Of a DNA stretch of 64,000 nt, positions 55,556-64,000 are shown piece after piece. Made by a program: the position numbers and the translations under genes. Origin of the DNA: Enterobacter sp. RHBSTW-00175 (GTDB lineage: Bacteria; Pseudomonadota; Gammaproteobacteria; Enterobacterales; Enterobacteriaceae); NCBI RefSeq assembly GCF_013927005.1, contig NZ_CP055930.1, positions 4,402,001-4,466,000 on the forward strand. Reading direction: 5' to 3'. The first letter of the stretch is position 1, and every line of letters starts with the position of its first letter. The notes below the pieces were generated by a model. The model searched no databases, was not told the origin of the DNA, and saw only the letters and a program-made list of their open reading frames with translations.

Positions 55556-56722
55556 ATGAAAATCAATTATCCTCTGCTGGCCCTGGCGATTGGCGCTTTT
55601 GGGATTGGCACCACCGAATTTTCCCCGATGGGGTTATTGCCTGTTATCGCCCGGGGTGTAGACGTCTCTATCCCGGCGGCCGGTATGCTGATTAGCGCCT
55701 ACGCGATTGGCGTGATGGTAGGGGCACCGTTAATGACGTTGCTGCTTTCACACCGTGCGCGCCGTAATGCGCTGATTTTCCTGATGGCTATTTTTACCCT
55801 GGGGAATGTGCTTTCCGCGCTTTCACCGGATTACACCACGCTGATGTTGTCACGTATCCTGACCAGCCTTAACCACGGTGCCTTCTTCGGACTGGGCTCG
55901 GTGGTTGCAGCAAGCGTTGTACCTAAACATAAGCAGGCCAGCGCCGTGGCAACCATGTTTATGGGTCTGACCATTGCCAACATCGGCGGTGTACCTGCGG
56001 CCACGTGGCTGGGTGAAGCGATCGGCTGGCGTATGTCGTTCCTGGCAACCGCTGCACTGGGCGTGATTGCTATGGTCGCACTGTTCTTCTCGTTGCCAAA
56101 AGGCAGCGCAGGCGAACGCCCTGATGTACGCAAAGAGCTGTCCGTGCTGGTTCGTCCTCAGGTATTGTCTGCACTGCTGACCACCGTGCTGGGGGCTGGG
56201 GCGATGTTCACGCTCTATACCTATATTTCGCCCGTGCTGCACGACATTACTCATGCCACGCCGGTCTTTATTACCGCGATGCTGGTGCTGATTGGCGTAG
56301 GGTTCTCTATCGGTAACTACCTGGGCGGTAAGCTGGCAGACCGTTCCGTGAGTGGCACGCTGAAAGGCTTCTTAACGCTGCTGATTGTCATCATGGTGGC
56401 CATTCCGTGGCTGGCGCGTAACGAAATTGGCGCAGCCATTGCGATGGTGGTATGGGGTGCGGCGACCTTTGCCGTGGTTCCGCCGTTGCAGATGCGGGTA
56501 ATGCGTGTGGCGCATGAAGCGCCAGGACTCTCTTCATCCGTGAATATTGGTGCGTTTAACCTGGGTAATGCACTGGGCGCTGCGGCCGGCGGTGCGGTGA
56601 TTTCGGGTGGCCTGGGGTACAGCTTTGTGCCGGTAATGGGGGCGATTATTGCGGCTCTGGGGTTACTGCTGGTACTGATGTCGGGTCGTAAACAGCCAGA
56701 AACGGCCTGCGCGGCTGAATAA
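55556..56722 (+). CDS. ydhP: MFS transporter YdhP
   Basis: The 388-residue MFS (DHA1) exporter has twelve membrane segments and starts MKINYPLLALAIGAFGIGTT. The loop LLLSHRARRNALIFLMA lies between helices 2 and 3. It is close to E. coli YdhP, an efflux-type protein of unknown substrate. It converges with sodB across a shared hairpin. Confidence 0.92.
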   Translation: MKINYPLLALAIGAFGIGTTEFSPMGLLPVIARGVDVSIPAAGMLISAYAIGVMVGAPLMTLLLSHRARRNALIFLMAIFTLGNVLSALSPDYTTLMLSRILTSLNHGAFFGLGSVVAASVVPKHKQASAVATMFMGLTIANIGGVPAATWLGEAIGWRMSFLATAALGVIAMVALFFSLPKGSAGERPDVRKELSVLVRPQVLSALLTTVLGAGAMFTLYTYISPVLHDITHATPVFITAMLVLIGVGFSIGNYLGGKLADRSVSGTLKGFLTLLIVIMVAIPWLARNEIGAAIAMVVWGAATFAVVPPLQMRVMRVAHEAPGLSSSVNIGAFNLGNALGAAAGGAVISGGLGYSFVPVMGAIIAALGLLLVLMSGRKQPETACAAE

Positions 56723-56728
56723 TCATAA

Positions 56729-56756
56729 CGCAGAAGGGCGAACCCTTCTGCGTGTC
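56729..56756. terminator. Terminator between ydhP and sodB
   Basis: A perfect stem CGCAGAAGGG / CCCTTCTGCG with a 4 bp loop is followed by TGTCTCTT on the plus strand. Confidence 0.8.
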
Positions 56757-56758
56757 TC

Positions 56759-57340
56759 TTACGCTGCGAGGTTCTTCGCAACAAATTCCCAGTTAACCAG
56801 CGCCCAGAAATGCTCCAGGTAGTTCGGGCGTGCGTTACGGTAATCGATGTAGTAAGCATGTTCCCACACATCGACGGTCATCAGCGGGGTTGCGCTGGTG
56901 GTCAGCGGTGTACCCGCGTTGGATGTTGATACGATAGCCAGTTTGCCATCGGCTTCTTTCACAAGCCAGGTCCAGCCAGATCCAAAGTTTTTAATTGCTG
57001 CGTCAGTGAATTTCGCTTTGAAATCAGCAAAGCTGCCGAACGAGGTATTGATGGCTGCGGCCAGTTCACTGGTGGGTTCTCCGCCTGCATTAGGTGCCAG
57101 GCAGTGCCAGTAAAACGTGTGGTTCCAGACCTGAGCGGCGTTGTTAAACACGCCACCTTCTGAGCTACGCACGATCTCTTCCAGCGTTTTGCCTTCAAAG
57201 TCAGTGCCTTTGATCAGGTTGTTCAGGTTGGTGACATACGTCTGGTGATGTTTGCCGTAGTGATATTCCAGGGTTTCCACGGAAATGTGTGGAGCCAGGG
57301 CGTCTTTTGCATACGGTAGTGCAGGTAATTCGAACGACAT
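56759..57340 (-). CDS. sodB: Iron superoxide dismutase
   Basis: The 193-residue enzyme has the iron ligands His27 ([12 protein letters not shown]), His74 (NHTFYWHCL), Asp157 and His161 ([10 protein letters not shown]). It dismutates superoxide in the cytoplasm. The leader reads ATAATAAGGAGAGAAGCA before the ATG, close to the E. coli sodB ribosome site that RyhB pairs with, so iron-dependent repression is likely. Confidence 0.97.
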   Translation of the reverse strand: MSFELPALPYAKDALAPHISVETLEYHYGKHHQTYVTNLNNLIKGTDFEGKTLEEIVRSSEGGVFNNAAQVWNHTFYWHCLAPNAGGEPTSELAAAINTSFGSFADFKAKFTDAAIKNFGSGWTWLVKEADGKLAIVSTSNAGTPLTTSATPLMTVDVWEHAYYIDYRNARPNYLEHFWALVNWEFVAKNLAA

Positions 57341-57462
57341 TGCTTCTCTCCTTATTATTTTTTACGTTGCCAATAACCATAAAGACAACAGGGATAGAGT
57401 AGCAAATTGAAAGGGTATGCAAAAGAGGAACTTACCCCGCCGCAGACGCGGCAGGGCAAGGA

Positions 57463-58221
57463 TTAACGGATGGTTTTCGGGGTCATCACACGGCGTGCAC
57501 CAACGTAGTGGCGTACCCAGTAATCTTCGCTCAGAGAGGTGATTTGAATGTCCTGGCCGCTACGTGGCGACTGGATGAATTTCCCGTTGCCAACGTAAAC
57601 ACCCACGTGGTCGGCCATGCCGCGACCCTGAGTGCGGAAGAAGACCAGATCGCCGCTTTCCAGTTCACCACGATCGACCGGTGAAGCATCGCGCAGGTGA
57701 TACATTTCGTTCGCAGTACGCGGAATACGGAATTTCACCAGATCTTTGTAGGCGTAGTACACCAGACCGCTGCAATCGAAACCGGTACGGGGTGAGGTTC
57801 CGCCCCAGCGATAAGGCTTGCCAATTTGTCCCATCAGCTTGTTCATCGCGGTTTTTTGCGCTTTCTGGACGCGTACCTTATGGACTTCCGCTACTTTCGT
57901 GACTTTGACGCACTTCGCTTTGTGACCTTTGCGGGCAGTGCATTTTTCGGTAACGAGATTAGCGGCAGTTTGCTGGGCTTTGCGCGAAGTGGTGTGAGTG
58001 GTTTTAGCTTTGCTGGAGGCAGTACGTTTAGTCTGTGTGGTGGTTTTTTTCTTTTCGTTCTTACTGGTGGTTTTTTTCTTACGTTCTGTGACTTTAGCCA
58101 GGTGCGTTTTTTGTACAGCAGAATGCCGCGCCTGCTGGGAGGCGTTAGCCACTGGCGTGAAAGAGAGTGTTGTAAACAATAAAGCACAGAGCGTGATCGA
58201 GATTTTATTTATCCGCGCCAC
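57463..58221 (-). CDS. mepH: Peptidoglycan DD-endopeptidase MepH (NlpC/P60)
   Basis: The 252-residue periplasmic protein has a signal peptide (MARINKISITLCALLFTT, cut near VANA) and a long Lys/Thr-rich linker (about residues 28-110). The NlpC/P60 domain follows, with the catalytic Cys in TGFDCSGLVYYAYK and His in ADHVGVYVG. It cleaves crosslinks during wall growth. I chose the GTG at 58221 because AGGGGA lies at the right distance and the E. coli protein begins there; the ATG at 58257 has a poor site. Confidence 0.88.
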   Translation of the reverse strand: MARINKISITLCALLFTTLSFTPVANASQQARHSAVQKTHLAKVTERKKKTTSKNEKKKTTTQTKRTASSKAKTTHTTSRKAQQTAANLVTEKCTARKGHKAKCVKVTKVAEVHKVRVQKAQKTAMNKLMGQIGKPYRWGGTSPRTGFDCSGLVYYAYKDLVKFRIPRTANEMYHLRDASPVDRGELESGDLVFFRTQGRGMADHVGVYVGNGKFIQSPRSGQDIQITSLSEDYWVRHYVGARRVMTPKTIR

Positions 58222-58559
58222 TGGCCAGTCCCCTGGTAAATGCAGGTCATCAATCATGCCTGCGTGTGATTTTCAAAACCTGTCGATTCTAATCTATAAA
58301 AACCCGAGAAGTTAATAGCATTTTTCAATCTAAAATTGTGTTTCGTTAGCAAGTGCAAAAAAAAACATCAATCTGTAGCACTATTGCTTACTCCTTAAGC
58401 AAAACCTTATCTGCAGTAGGGTTAAGCTACATTTGGAATGCAACTTATGCCGGTAACGTTTAAAATATATAGACGTGAAAAAAATGTTATTTTCCGATGC
58501 CGCTCTGAACCGCTACAATGTCAGACGAATGCCGTAACAGAAGTTAAAGGAAGCAAGAC
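58222..58559. promoter_or_regulatory. Divergent mepH/grxD promoter region
   Basis: About 340 bp of AT-rich sequence with no gene seen. It must hold the mepH and grxD promoters; no operator stands out. Confidence 0.5.
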
Positions 58560-58907
58560 ATGAGCACCACTATTGAAAAAATCCAGCACCAGATTGCTGA
58601 AAACCCAATTCTCCTGTACATGAAAGGTTCTCCGAAACTGCCAAGCTGCGGTTTCTCCGCACAAGCAGTTCAGGCGCTGTCTGCCTGTGGTGAGCGCTTT
58701 GCTTACGTTGATATCCTGCAAAACCCGGACATTCGCGCTGAGCTGCCAAAATACGCTAACTGGCCGACCTTCCCGCAGCTGTGGGTTGATGGCGAGCTGG
58801 TTGGCGGTTGTGACATCCTGATCGAAATGTATCAGCGTGGCGAACTGCAACAGCTGATCAAAGAAACCGCTGCTAAGTACAAAACTGAAGAACCAGACGC
58901 AGAGTAA
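58560..58907 (+). CDS. grxD: Monothiol glutaredoxin GrxD
   Basis: The 115-residue glutaredoxin has the monothiol CGFS active site (KLPSCGFSAQAV) and the glutathione-binding WPTFPQLW and GGCDI segments. It carries [2Fe-2S] clusters, often with BolA. AAAGGAAG precedes the ATG. Confidence 0.97.
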   Translation: MSTTIEKIQHQIAENPILLYMKGSPKLPSCGFSAQAVQALSACGERFAYVDILQNPDIRAELPKYANWPTFPQLWVDGELVGGCDILIEMYQRGELQQLIKETAAKYKTEEPDAE

Positions 58908-58924
58908 GTTATCTGCGAAAATAA

Positions 58925-58953
58925 AAAAGCGACCTGTCGAGGTCGCTTTTTTT
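58925..58953 (+). terminator. Terminator of grxD
   Basis: The stem AAGCGACC / GGTCGCTT has nine T, 17 bp after grxD. Confidence 0.9.
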
Positions 58954-58956
58954 TTG

Positions 58957-58982
58957 TCGGGTGGCGCTGCGCTTACCCGACC
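58957..58982. repeat. REP element between grxD and rnt
   Basis: GTCGGGTGGCGCTGCG and its palindromic partner ACCCGAC form a typical REP unit at the rnt stop. Confidence 0.7.
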
Positions 58983-59641
58983 TACGATTGAATATCTGCC
59001 TCATCGCCCATCGGTAGCGGCCAGCCGCCAAGACGTTTCCAGCGGTTCACAATTTCACAGAACAGTTCAGCCGTGCGTTCGGTGTCATATAACGCGGAAT
59101 GTGCCTGAGTCCCGTCAAACGCAATTCCTGCCGTGATACAGGCTTTGGATAATACCGTTTGCCCCAGCGCCAGGCCGCTCAGTGCAGCGGTGTCGAAGGT
59201 AACAAACGGGTGGAAAGGGTTGCGCTTGAGCGAAGCGCGTTCGGCAGCCGCCATCATAAAGCTGTGATCGAAGGTGGCGTTATGCGCCACCATGATCGCG
59301 CGGCTGCAATCATTGTCCTTCATGCCTTTGCGCACCATTTTGAAAATGGCGTGCAGTGCATCGTATTCGCTTACGGCGCCACGCAGCGGATTATTTGGAT
59401 CAATGCCGTTAAAGGCCAGCGCTTCTGGCTGTAAGTTGGCGCCCTCAAACGGGTCAACATGGAAATGCAGCGTGGTGTCCGGTGAAATCCAGCCCTGTTC
59501 ATCCATCTTCAGCGTGATGGCGGCAATTTCAAGCAGCGCATCGGTTTTAGCGTTAAATCCGGCTGTTTCTACATCAATGACAACGGGATAAAAACCACGA
59601 AAACGGTCGCACAGACCGGTAAATTGAGCATTATCGGACAT
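58982..59641 (-). CDS. rnt: Ribonuclease T
   Basis: The 219-residue DEDDh exonuclease has the first motif [16 protein letters not shown], the second [13 protein letters not shown] and the third [11 protein letters not shown]. It trims the 3' ends of tRNA and other stable RNAs. It is downstream of gloA in the same direction. Confidence 0.96.
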   Translation of the reverse strand: MSDNAQFTGLCDRFRGFYPVVIDVETAGFNAKTDALLEIAAITLKMDEQGWISPDTTLHFHVDPFEGANLQPEALAFNGIDPNNPLRGAVSEYDALHAIFKMVRKGMKDNDCSRAIMVAHNATFDHSFMMAAAERASLKRNPFHPFVTFDTAALSGLALGQTVLSKACITAGIAFDGTQAHSALYDTERTAELFCEIVNRWKRLGGWPLPMGDEADIQS

Positions 59642-59737
59642 CAGGGTCTCTTACATGGGGAAAAAAGCAGTGCGCATTATGGCAAATTTTAAGAGGGGAT
59701 GCAGTAAAACTACGGGCGCATATTGCGCCCTACGGGA

Positions 59738-60145
59738 TCAGTTGCCCAGACCGCGACCAGCGTCTTTGGCTTCAATCAGCTCGATTTTGTAACCATCTGG
59801 ATCTTCAACAAAAGCAATGACCGTGGTGCCGCCTTTGACCGGGCCCGCTTCACGGGTCACGTTACCGCCGTTGCTGCGGATGCGTTCACAGGCTTCAGCG
59901 GCATTTTCCACTTCCAGCGCGATATGGCCATATGCCGTGCCCAGCTCGTAGTTGTCTACGCCCCAGTTGTAGGTCAGCTCGATAACCGCTTCATCCGATT
60001 CCGGGCCGTAGCCAACGAACGCCAGTGAATATTTGTACTCCGGATTTTCGCTGGTGCGCAGCAGTGTCATTCCCAGGACGTTAGTGTAGAAATCGACAGA
60101 ACGTTGCAGGTCGCCAACGCGCAGCATGGTGTGAAGTAGGCGCAT
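59738..60145 (-). CDS. gloA: Lactoylglutathione lyase (glyoxalase I)
   Basis: The 135-residue enzyme detoxifies methylglyoxal as its glutathione adduct. The nickel ligands are His5, Glu56, His74 and Glu122 (LLHTML, DEAVIEL, GHIALEV, YKIELIE). A GGGCGCA / TGCGCCC hairpin with TTTT follows. In E. coli it is induced with nemRA. Confidence 0.97.
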   Translation of the reverse strand: MRLLHTMLRVGDLQRSVDFYTNVLGMTLLRTSENPEYKYSLAFVGYGPESDEAVIELTYNWGVDNYELGTAYGHIALEVENAAEACERIRSNGGNVTREAGPVKGGTTVIAFVEDPDGYKIELIEAKDAGRGLGN

Positions 60146-60244
60146 AATTTCCTCATTAACTAATGGATTGGATTATGTTTTTGAACAGAAACGATGTTTT
60201 AGTATAGCGGCGAAATGTCGCCGCTATCAATGCACAAGGAGGAA

Positions 60245-61342
60245 TTACAGGGAAGGGTAGTCGGTGTAACCTTCAGCGCCGCCGCCGTAGAAGCTTTCCG
60301 GGCGCTGCGGGTTCAGCGCGGTTTTACGTTCCAGACGGGCAACCAGATCCGGGTTAGCGATGTAATCGCGACCGAATGCGACCGCATCGATCAGCCCTTT
60401 GTTGATCAGGTCTTCTGCTTTCTCTGGTGTATATGCACCGGCACCGATAATCACGCCGTGGAAACGATCGCGCACTTTCTGACGGAAAGCCTCGGTGTAT
60501 GGCTGACCGCCCGCCCAGTCTGGTTCAGACATATGCAGGTAAGCAATGCCGCGTTTTGCCAGCTCTTCAATCAGGTACAGGGCATCTGCTTCTTCATTCG
60601 CACCGTTATCAACGTTCTGGAAAGAACCAATCGGAGAGACACGGATACCGATACGGTCTGCGCTCCACTCCTTGCAAACGGCATCAACCACTTCCAGAAC
60701 CAGACGCGCGCGGTTTTCAACGCTGCCGCCGTACTGGTCAGTACGATGGTTAGAGGACGGTGACAGGAACTGATGCAACAGGTAGCCGTGAGCTGAGTGC
60801 AGCTCAACCAGGTCGAAACCGGCATCACGCGCATTCGCAACGGCCTGACGGAAATCATTCACGATACCCGGGATCTCTTCCAGCTCCAGCGCACGCGGCA
60901 TAGAGGTATCTACGCGGATCGCATGGCCGTTTTCATCGCGCAGCGAGGTACGGGTGTTGGCACTCAGCGCTGACGCGGATACAGGAGCCTGGCCGCCAGG
61001 CTGGATGCTGTTGTGAGAGATACGACCGGTATGCCACAGCTGTACGGCGATGCGGCCATCTTCAGCATGAACACCGGCGGTGATTTTTTTCCATGCCGCA
61101 ATTTGTTCCGGGCTGTGCAGGCCAGGTGCGCCAGCATAACCTTTTGCCTGGGCAGAAATCTGCGTAGCCTCAGAGATGATTAGCCCTGAACTTGCGCGCT
61201 GACGGTAATATTCACCCATCAGTGGGGTTGGGATATCCCCCGGTTCAATGCTACGAAGACGGGTGAGAGGGGCCATAAATACGCGGTTTGGCGCGGTGAC
61301 GGCACCCACTTTCAGTGGGGTAAATAATTTTTGAGCTGACAT
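60245..61342 (-). CDS. nemA: N-ethylmaleimide reductase NemA (old yellow enzyme family)
   Basis: The 365-residue FMN enzyme has the OYE signature with His-x-x-Asn-type substrate residues ([21 protein letters not shown]) and [12 protein letters not shown]. It reduces N-ethylmaleimide, nitro compounds and other electrophiles. It is downstream of nemR with an operator-like palindrome between them. Confidence 0.95.
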   Translation of the reverse strand: MSAQKLFTPLKVGAVTAPNRVFMAPLTRLRSIEPGDIPTPLMGEYYRQRASSGLIISEATQISAQAKGYAGAPGLHSPEQIAAWKKITAGVHAEDGRIAVQLWHTGRISHNSIQPGGQAPVSASALSANTRTSLRDENGHAIRVDTSMPRALELEEIPGIVNDFRQAVANARDAGFDLVELHSAHGYLLHQFLSPSSNHRTDQYGGSVENRARLVLEVVDAVCKEWSADRIGIRVSPIGSFQNVDNGANEEADALYLIEELAKRGIAYLHMSEPDWAGGQPYTEAFRQKVRDRFHGVIIGAGAYTPEKAEDLINKGLIDAVAFGRDYIANPDLVARLERKTALNPQRPESFYGGGAEGYTDYPSL

Positions 61343-61355
61343 AGAGACTCCTGAG

Positions 61356-61370
61356 TAGACCAGTCGACTA
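61356..61370. promoter_or_regulatory. Second NemR-type half palindrome before nemA
   Basis: TAGACCAGTCGACTA is a weaker copy of the NemR box TAGACC-N4-GGTCTA, 14 bp upstream of nemA. It may give nemA separate control. Confidence 0.45.
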
Positions 61371-61395
61371 GTAATTGAGTAAATAAAAACGCCTG

Positions 61396-61995
61396 CTAAA
61401 CGCCAGGCGCTGTAATACTGATTTTCACATGCGCCAGTGCGCTTTCCAGCGGCACGGCACTGCGAGAAATTTTGGCTTGCAGGTTTGCACCTAACCAGAG
61501 TGCATAGAGTACCTGCGCCTGGGTCAGCGGCTCACCCGGGAAGGCCAGCGTCTTTTCATTGCGGCCTTTCTCAAGCGCCTGGGCCAGCAGGGCGATAACG
61601 CCGCTGGCACCTTTGTCCATTGCGGTACGCATATCTTCGGAAAGATCGCATACCTCAGCAGAGAGTTTTACCGTCAGGCATCCGCTGATAATGCCCTGCT
61701 GACAGAACTGGGTCAGCGTTTCCTGATAGTAGTTAAGAACACGATCCCGGTAGTTACCTTCGCCACTGGCAAAGTGGGTAGCAAGGCGCTGATGGTAACT
61801 GGCATAGTGCCGTTCCAGCATCGCCACGCCAAAGGCTTCTTTTGAGCGAAAGTAGTGGTAGAACGACCCTTTCGGCACCTCAGCGGTTTTTAACAGTTCG
61901 CTAAGCCCCATACCGGTAAACCCGCGATGCATACAAAGACGCTCGCCTGTAGCCAGTAAGTGTTCGCGCGTATCGTGTTCAGTATTTCTGCTCAT
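61396..61995 (-). CDS. nemR: TetR-family electrophile/HOCl sensor NemR
   Basis: The 199-residue TetR regulator has the helix-turn-helix [23 protein letters not shown] and the sensing cysteine in [10 protein letters not shown], near Cys106 of E. coli NemR. It derepresses nemA and gloA on oxidation or alkylation. A perfect operator lies upstream. Confidence 0.95.
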   Translation of the reverse strand: MSRNTEHDTREHLLATGERLCMHRGFTGMGLSELLKTAEVPKGSFYHYFRSKEAFGVAMLERHYASYHQRLATHFASGEGNYRDRVLNYYQETLTQFCQQGIISGCLTVKLSAEVCDLSEDMRTAMDKGASGVIALLAQALEKGRNEKTLAFPGEPLTQAQVLYALWLGANLQAKISRSAVPLESALAHVKISITAPGV

Positions 61996-62008
61996 GTCGG
62001 CACTCTAA

Positions 62009-62024
62009 TAGACCAATCGGTCTA
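62009..62024. promoter_or_regulatory. NemR operator
   Basis: TAGACCAATCGGTCTA is a 6-4-6 palindrome 14 bp upstream of nemR and 13 bp within the gap after the eptA-like stop. This fits the autoregulated NemR box. Confidence 0.85.
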
Positions 62025-62036
62025 TTGCAAGCAGGA

Positions 62037-63662
62037 TTATTGACGACATGTGTTCAGGATATCCAGTTGTTGCTGATAAACCTTTGATTTTACGTTCATC
62101 ATCCCAAGAACCGTTGAGAATAAATTATCCTGTGAAACCGCATCTTTTGCCGCATGGTCGCGCAGGCATTGCTCGTTAACGCCGTAGTTCTTTGCGTAGT
62201 CAGGAGAGAGCCAGAACATAAACGGAATATGCGTTTGCTGTTCAGGCGCCAGCATGTACGGCGTGCCGTGCAGGTAGATACCGCTTTCGCCCAGCGATTC
62301 ACCGTGATCCGACAGGTAAATCAACGCCGTGTTCATGCTGCCCTGGCGGGCTTTCAGGGTATCGATAGTCTTGCTCACGATGCTATCGGTATAAAGGATT
62401 GTGTTGTCATAGGTGTTAATCAGCGCCTGATGATCGCAATCCTGAATCTCATTCGTATCGCAGGTTGGTGTGAATTTGCGGAAGTTATCCGGGTAGCGGC
62501 GATAGTACGCCGGGCCGTGACTGCCCATCAGGTGAATGACCAGAACTGTGTCCTGCTTCAGGCCGTCCAGCACGTTATCAAGGCGGTAGAAATTGACGTC
62601 ATCAATACAGGATTTGTCTTTGCAGAACTGGTCCAGCTTCCACTGGGTCATGTCCGTATGCGGGATACGGTCACAAGCGCCTTTGCATCCGCCATCGTTA
62701 TCACGCCATAGCAGGTTGATACCTGCATGTCCCAGCACGTCGAGCAACCCTTCCTGGTGGCGGGCGAGGTCAGCGTCGTATTTCTTACGTGTCATTCCAG
62801 AGAACATGCAAGGAACAGAGACCGCGGTTTCTGTCCCACAGGAGGATGCCTGAGGGAAGTTGATGATGTCTTGTTTTTTCAGTTCAGGGTTGGTTTCACG
62901 GTCGTAGCCGTTAAGCGAGTAGTTCGCTGCACGGGACGCTTCACCGACCAACAACACCAGCACCGTTTTTTTCTGCTGCCCGGCAATCACCGGGCCTTTG
63001 TGGGCGTCTTCGCCAATACGCACCAGGGTCTGATCGCCTGCAAACCAGCGGGTTTTGCTGTATTTCATGATCGCGCTGACGTAGTTAGCAGGGGTCACCA
63101 TTTTGACGATGCTTTTGTTGTTACGGAACAGCGATGCGTAATCTTTATAGAAAACCGATGCGACCAGAATGATCACCAGCAGTGCGCCGAGCATTGCGGC
63201 AATACGCGTCAGCATCGCGTACCACCATTTACCGGTGCGTATACGCGTCAGGGCTAATACCACGGAAGGAATAAGACCGGCAACGACAATCCAGATGATC
63301 ATCTGTGGTGTCACGAGGGCGGTCGCTTCCTGGGAGTTGGTTTCGAACACGTTAACAATCATGTTCTGATCGATAACCGCGCCGTAGGTATACATAAAAT
63401 AGGTTGCTGCGGCGCATCCCATGGTTAACAGGATCAGCAGCGGCTTGCGGATAAAGGGAATATTGAGAATGCTAAAAACAATGACCCAGCCGCAAAACAG
63501 CACCAGCGGGACTGAGGCCGCAAAGAGCACATCATGCAACTGCGCAGGGGCGATGATGGCCCAGCTGCGCTGTATGAACAGGGCATTCAGCGCGGTAAAA
63601 AAGAGGGCACAACCCAGAGTAAATTTAATGTCGTTACATTGTAACTTTTTAAGAAACCACAT
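62037..63662 (-). CDS. Lipid A phosphoethanolamine transferase, EptA-like
   Basis: The 541-residue protein has five N-terminal membrane helices (about residues 10-180), then a periplasmic sulfatase-fold domain. The likely nucleophile is Thr in SSCGTETAVSVPCMF, and zinc-site segments include LLVGEASRAANYSLNGY and YLSDHGESLGE. It adds phosphoethanolamine to lipid A, a change linked to cationic peptide resistance. It is EptA-type rather than one of the mobile MCR proteins, as far as I can judge. In E. coli ydhL and nemR are adjacent; this gene lies between them here. ATGs at 63665 and 63662 are equivalent candidates. Confidence 0.88.
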   Translation of the reverse strand: MWFLKKLQCNDIKFTLGCALFFTALNALFIQRSWAIIAPAQLHDVLFAASVPLVLFCGWVIVFSILNIPFIRKPLLILLTMGCAAATYFMYTYGAVIDQNMIVNVFETNSQEATALVTPQMIIWIVVAGLIPSVVLALTRIRTGKWWYAMLTRIAAMLGALLVIILVASVFYKDYASLFRNNKSIVKMVTPANYVSAIMKYSKTRWFAGDQTLVRIGEDAHKGPVIAGQQKKTVLVLLVGEASRAANYSLNGYDRETNPELKKQDIINFPQASSCGTETAVSVPCMFSGMTRKKYDADLARHQEGLLDVLGHAGINLLWRDNDGGCKGACDRIPHTDMTQWKLDQFCKDKSCIDDVNFYRLDNVLDGLKQDTVLVIHLMGSHGPAYYRRYPDNFRKFTPTCDTNEIQDCDHQALINTYDNTILYTDSIVSKTIDTLKARQGSMNTALIYLSDHGESLGESGIYLHGTPYMLAPEQQTHIPFMFWLSPDYAKNYGVNEQCLRDHAAKDAVSQDNLFSTVLGMMNVKSKVYQQQLDILNTCRQ

Positions 63663-63696
63663 CATTATCAAACCATTCTTTATAGTGATGTGGCGA

Positions 63697-63728
63697 GTAT
63701 AGGGAGAGAAGATTAGTGAAACCTTAAT
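63697..63728 (-). promoter_or_regulatory. Candidate PmrA (BasR) box and -10 of the eptA-like gene
   Basis: The minus strand has ATTAAGGTTTCACTAAT at 63728-63712, similar to the PmrA box YTTAAK-N5-YTTAAK of pmrC. The -10-like TATACT lies 10 bp further at 63702-63697. The PmrA half-site nearest the gene is weaker. This suggests activation by low Mg2+ or polymyxin-type signals. Confidence 0.5.
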
Positions 63729-63810
63729 GCCATATTTCTGTGGTAAAGCCCTTGCATGAGCGGCATTTAACGTCTTCACTGTAGGTGATAATCGTTTTCT
63801 GGAGGTGTGT

Positions 63811-64000
63811 GTGGCAGAGCAACTGGAGTTTTTCCCCATCCAGAGCCCGTGCCGGGGAATTTGTCAGGTAGATGATCGCGGATATTGCCGTGGGTGTATG
63901 CGTACCCGCGACGAGCGTTTTAACTGGCAAAATTTTAGCGATACGCAAAAACAGGACATCCTGCGCCTGTGTCGGCAGCGTTTGCTGCGCAAAATACGCG
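63811..64000 (+). CDS. ydhL: DUF1289 protein YdhL (3' end cut by window)
   Basis: A GTG start at 63811 with GGAGG just upstream gives 63 codons, VAEQLEFFPIQSPCRGICQV then a C-x2-C-type motif (GYCRGCMRTRDER), which closely matches E. coli YdhL (79 residues). The C-terminus lies beyond the window. Four cysteines suggest a metal site; function is unknown. It is divergent from the eptA-like gene. Confidence 0.9.
   Translation, partial: MAEQLEFFPIQSPCRGICQVDDRGYCRGCMRTRDERFNWQNFSDTQKQDILRLCRQRLLRKIR

Noticed and set aside
58221..58257. ATG at 58257 as the mepH start
   Set aside because: It adds 12 residues before the signal peptide and lacks a properly spaced ribosome site; GTG at 58221 fits better.

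Overview
The window looks like a chromosomal segment of an Enterobacter-like member of the Enterobacteriaceae (Enterobacter, Lelliottia or a close relative). Most proteins are near-identical in length and sequence to E. coli K-12 products. The backbone order also follows the E. coli ppsR-ppsA ... rprA-ydiK-ydiJ-menI-ydiH ... suf-ldtE-lpp-pykF-fumD ... ydhS-valVW-mdtK-ribE-cfa-punC-punR-purR-ynhF-ydhP-sodB-mepH-grxD-rnt-gloA-nemA-nemR-ydhL region. Genus is inferred from memory of these families, not from a search.

Layout. 1-3.3 kb: divergent ppsR (cut by the window edge) and ppsA with a Cra site. 3.3-7.3 kb: a GPH-family sugar symporter and a GH3 glycosidase, where E. coli carries the ydiL-fadK block. 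7.3-12.7 kb: the sRNA RprA, ydiK, ydiJ, menI, ydiH. 12.7-21.4 kb: an accessory adhesion locus with two IprA-like regulators, a divergent promoter with three copies of one palindrome, a five-gene chaperone-usher fimbrial operon, and two LuxR-type regulators separated by the relic of a third IprA-like gene. 21.4-25.6 kb: a cysteine version of formate dehydrogenase H behind a sigma-54-type promoter, a small orphan, and a probable peptidoglycan amidase plus lipoprotein pair. 25.6-31.3 kb: sufABCDSE under Fur and IscR sites. 31.3-34.7 kb: ldtE, lpp, pykF. 34.7-43.6 kb: a sulfur amino acid island (cystathionine gamma-lyase, cystathionine beta-synthase, a MetNIQ-like importer, a second polar amino acid importer) interrupted by fumD. 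43.8-45.4 kb: small proteins, a gene relic and a beta-carbonic anhydrase. 45.5-64 kb: conserved backbone, broken by an IS4-like miniature element in the ribE terminator and by an eptA-like gene between ydhL and nemR.

Working together. Cra sites sit before ppsA and pykF, which run opposite reactions of the PEP/pyruvate node. PurR sites control purR itself, and a PurR-like site precedes ydiJ. The sulfur island could import methionine and turn its sulfur into cysteine by reverse transsulfuration. The fimbrial locus carries its own nested regulators, and the two LuxR-type proteins keep five cysteines at identical positions.

Most worth following up: the fimbrial regulatory system, the sigma-54/Cys-FdhF module with half-sites repeated every 10 bp, the amidase/lipoprotein pair, and the miniature element in the ribE terminator.
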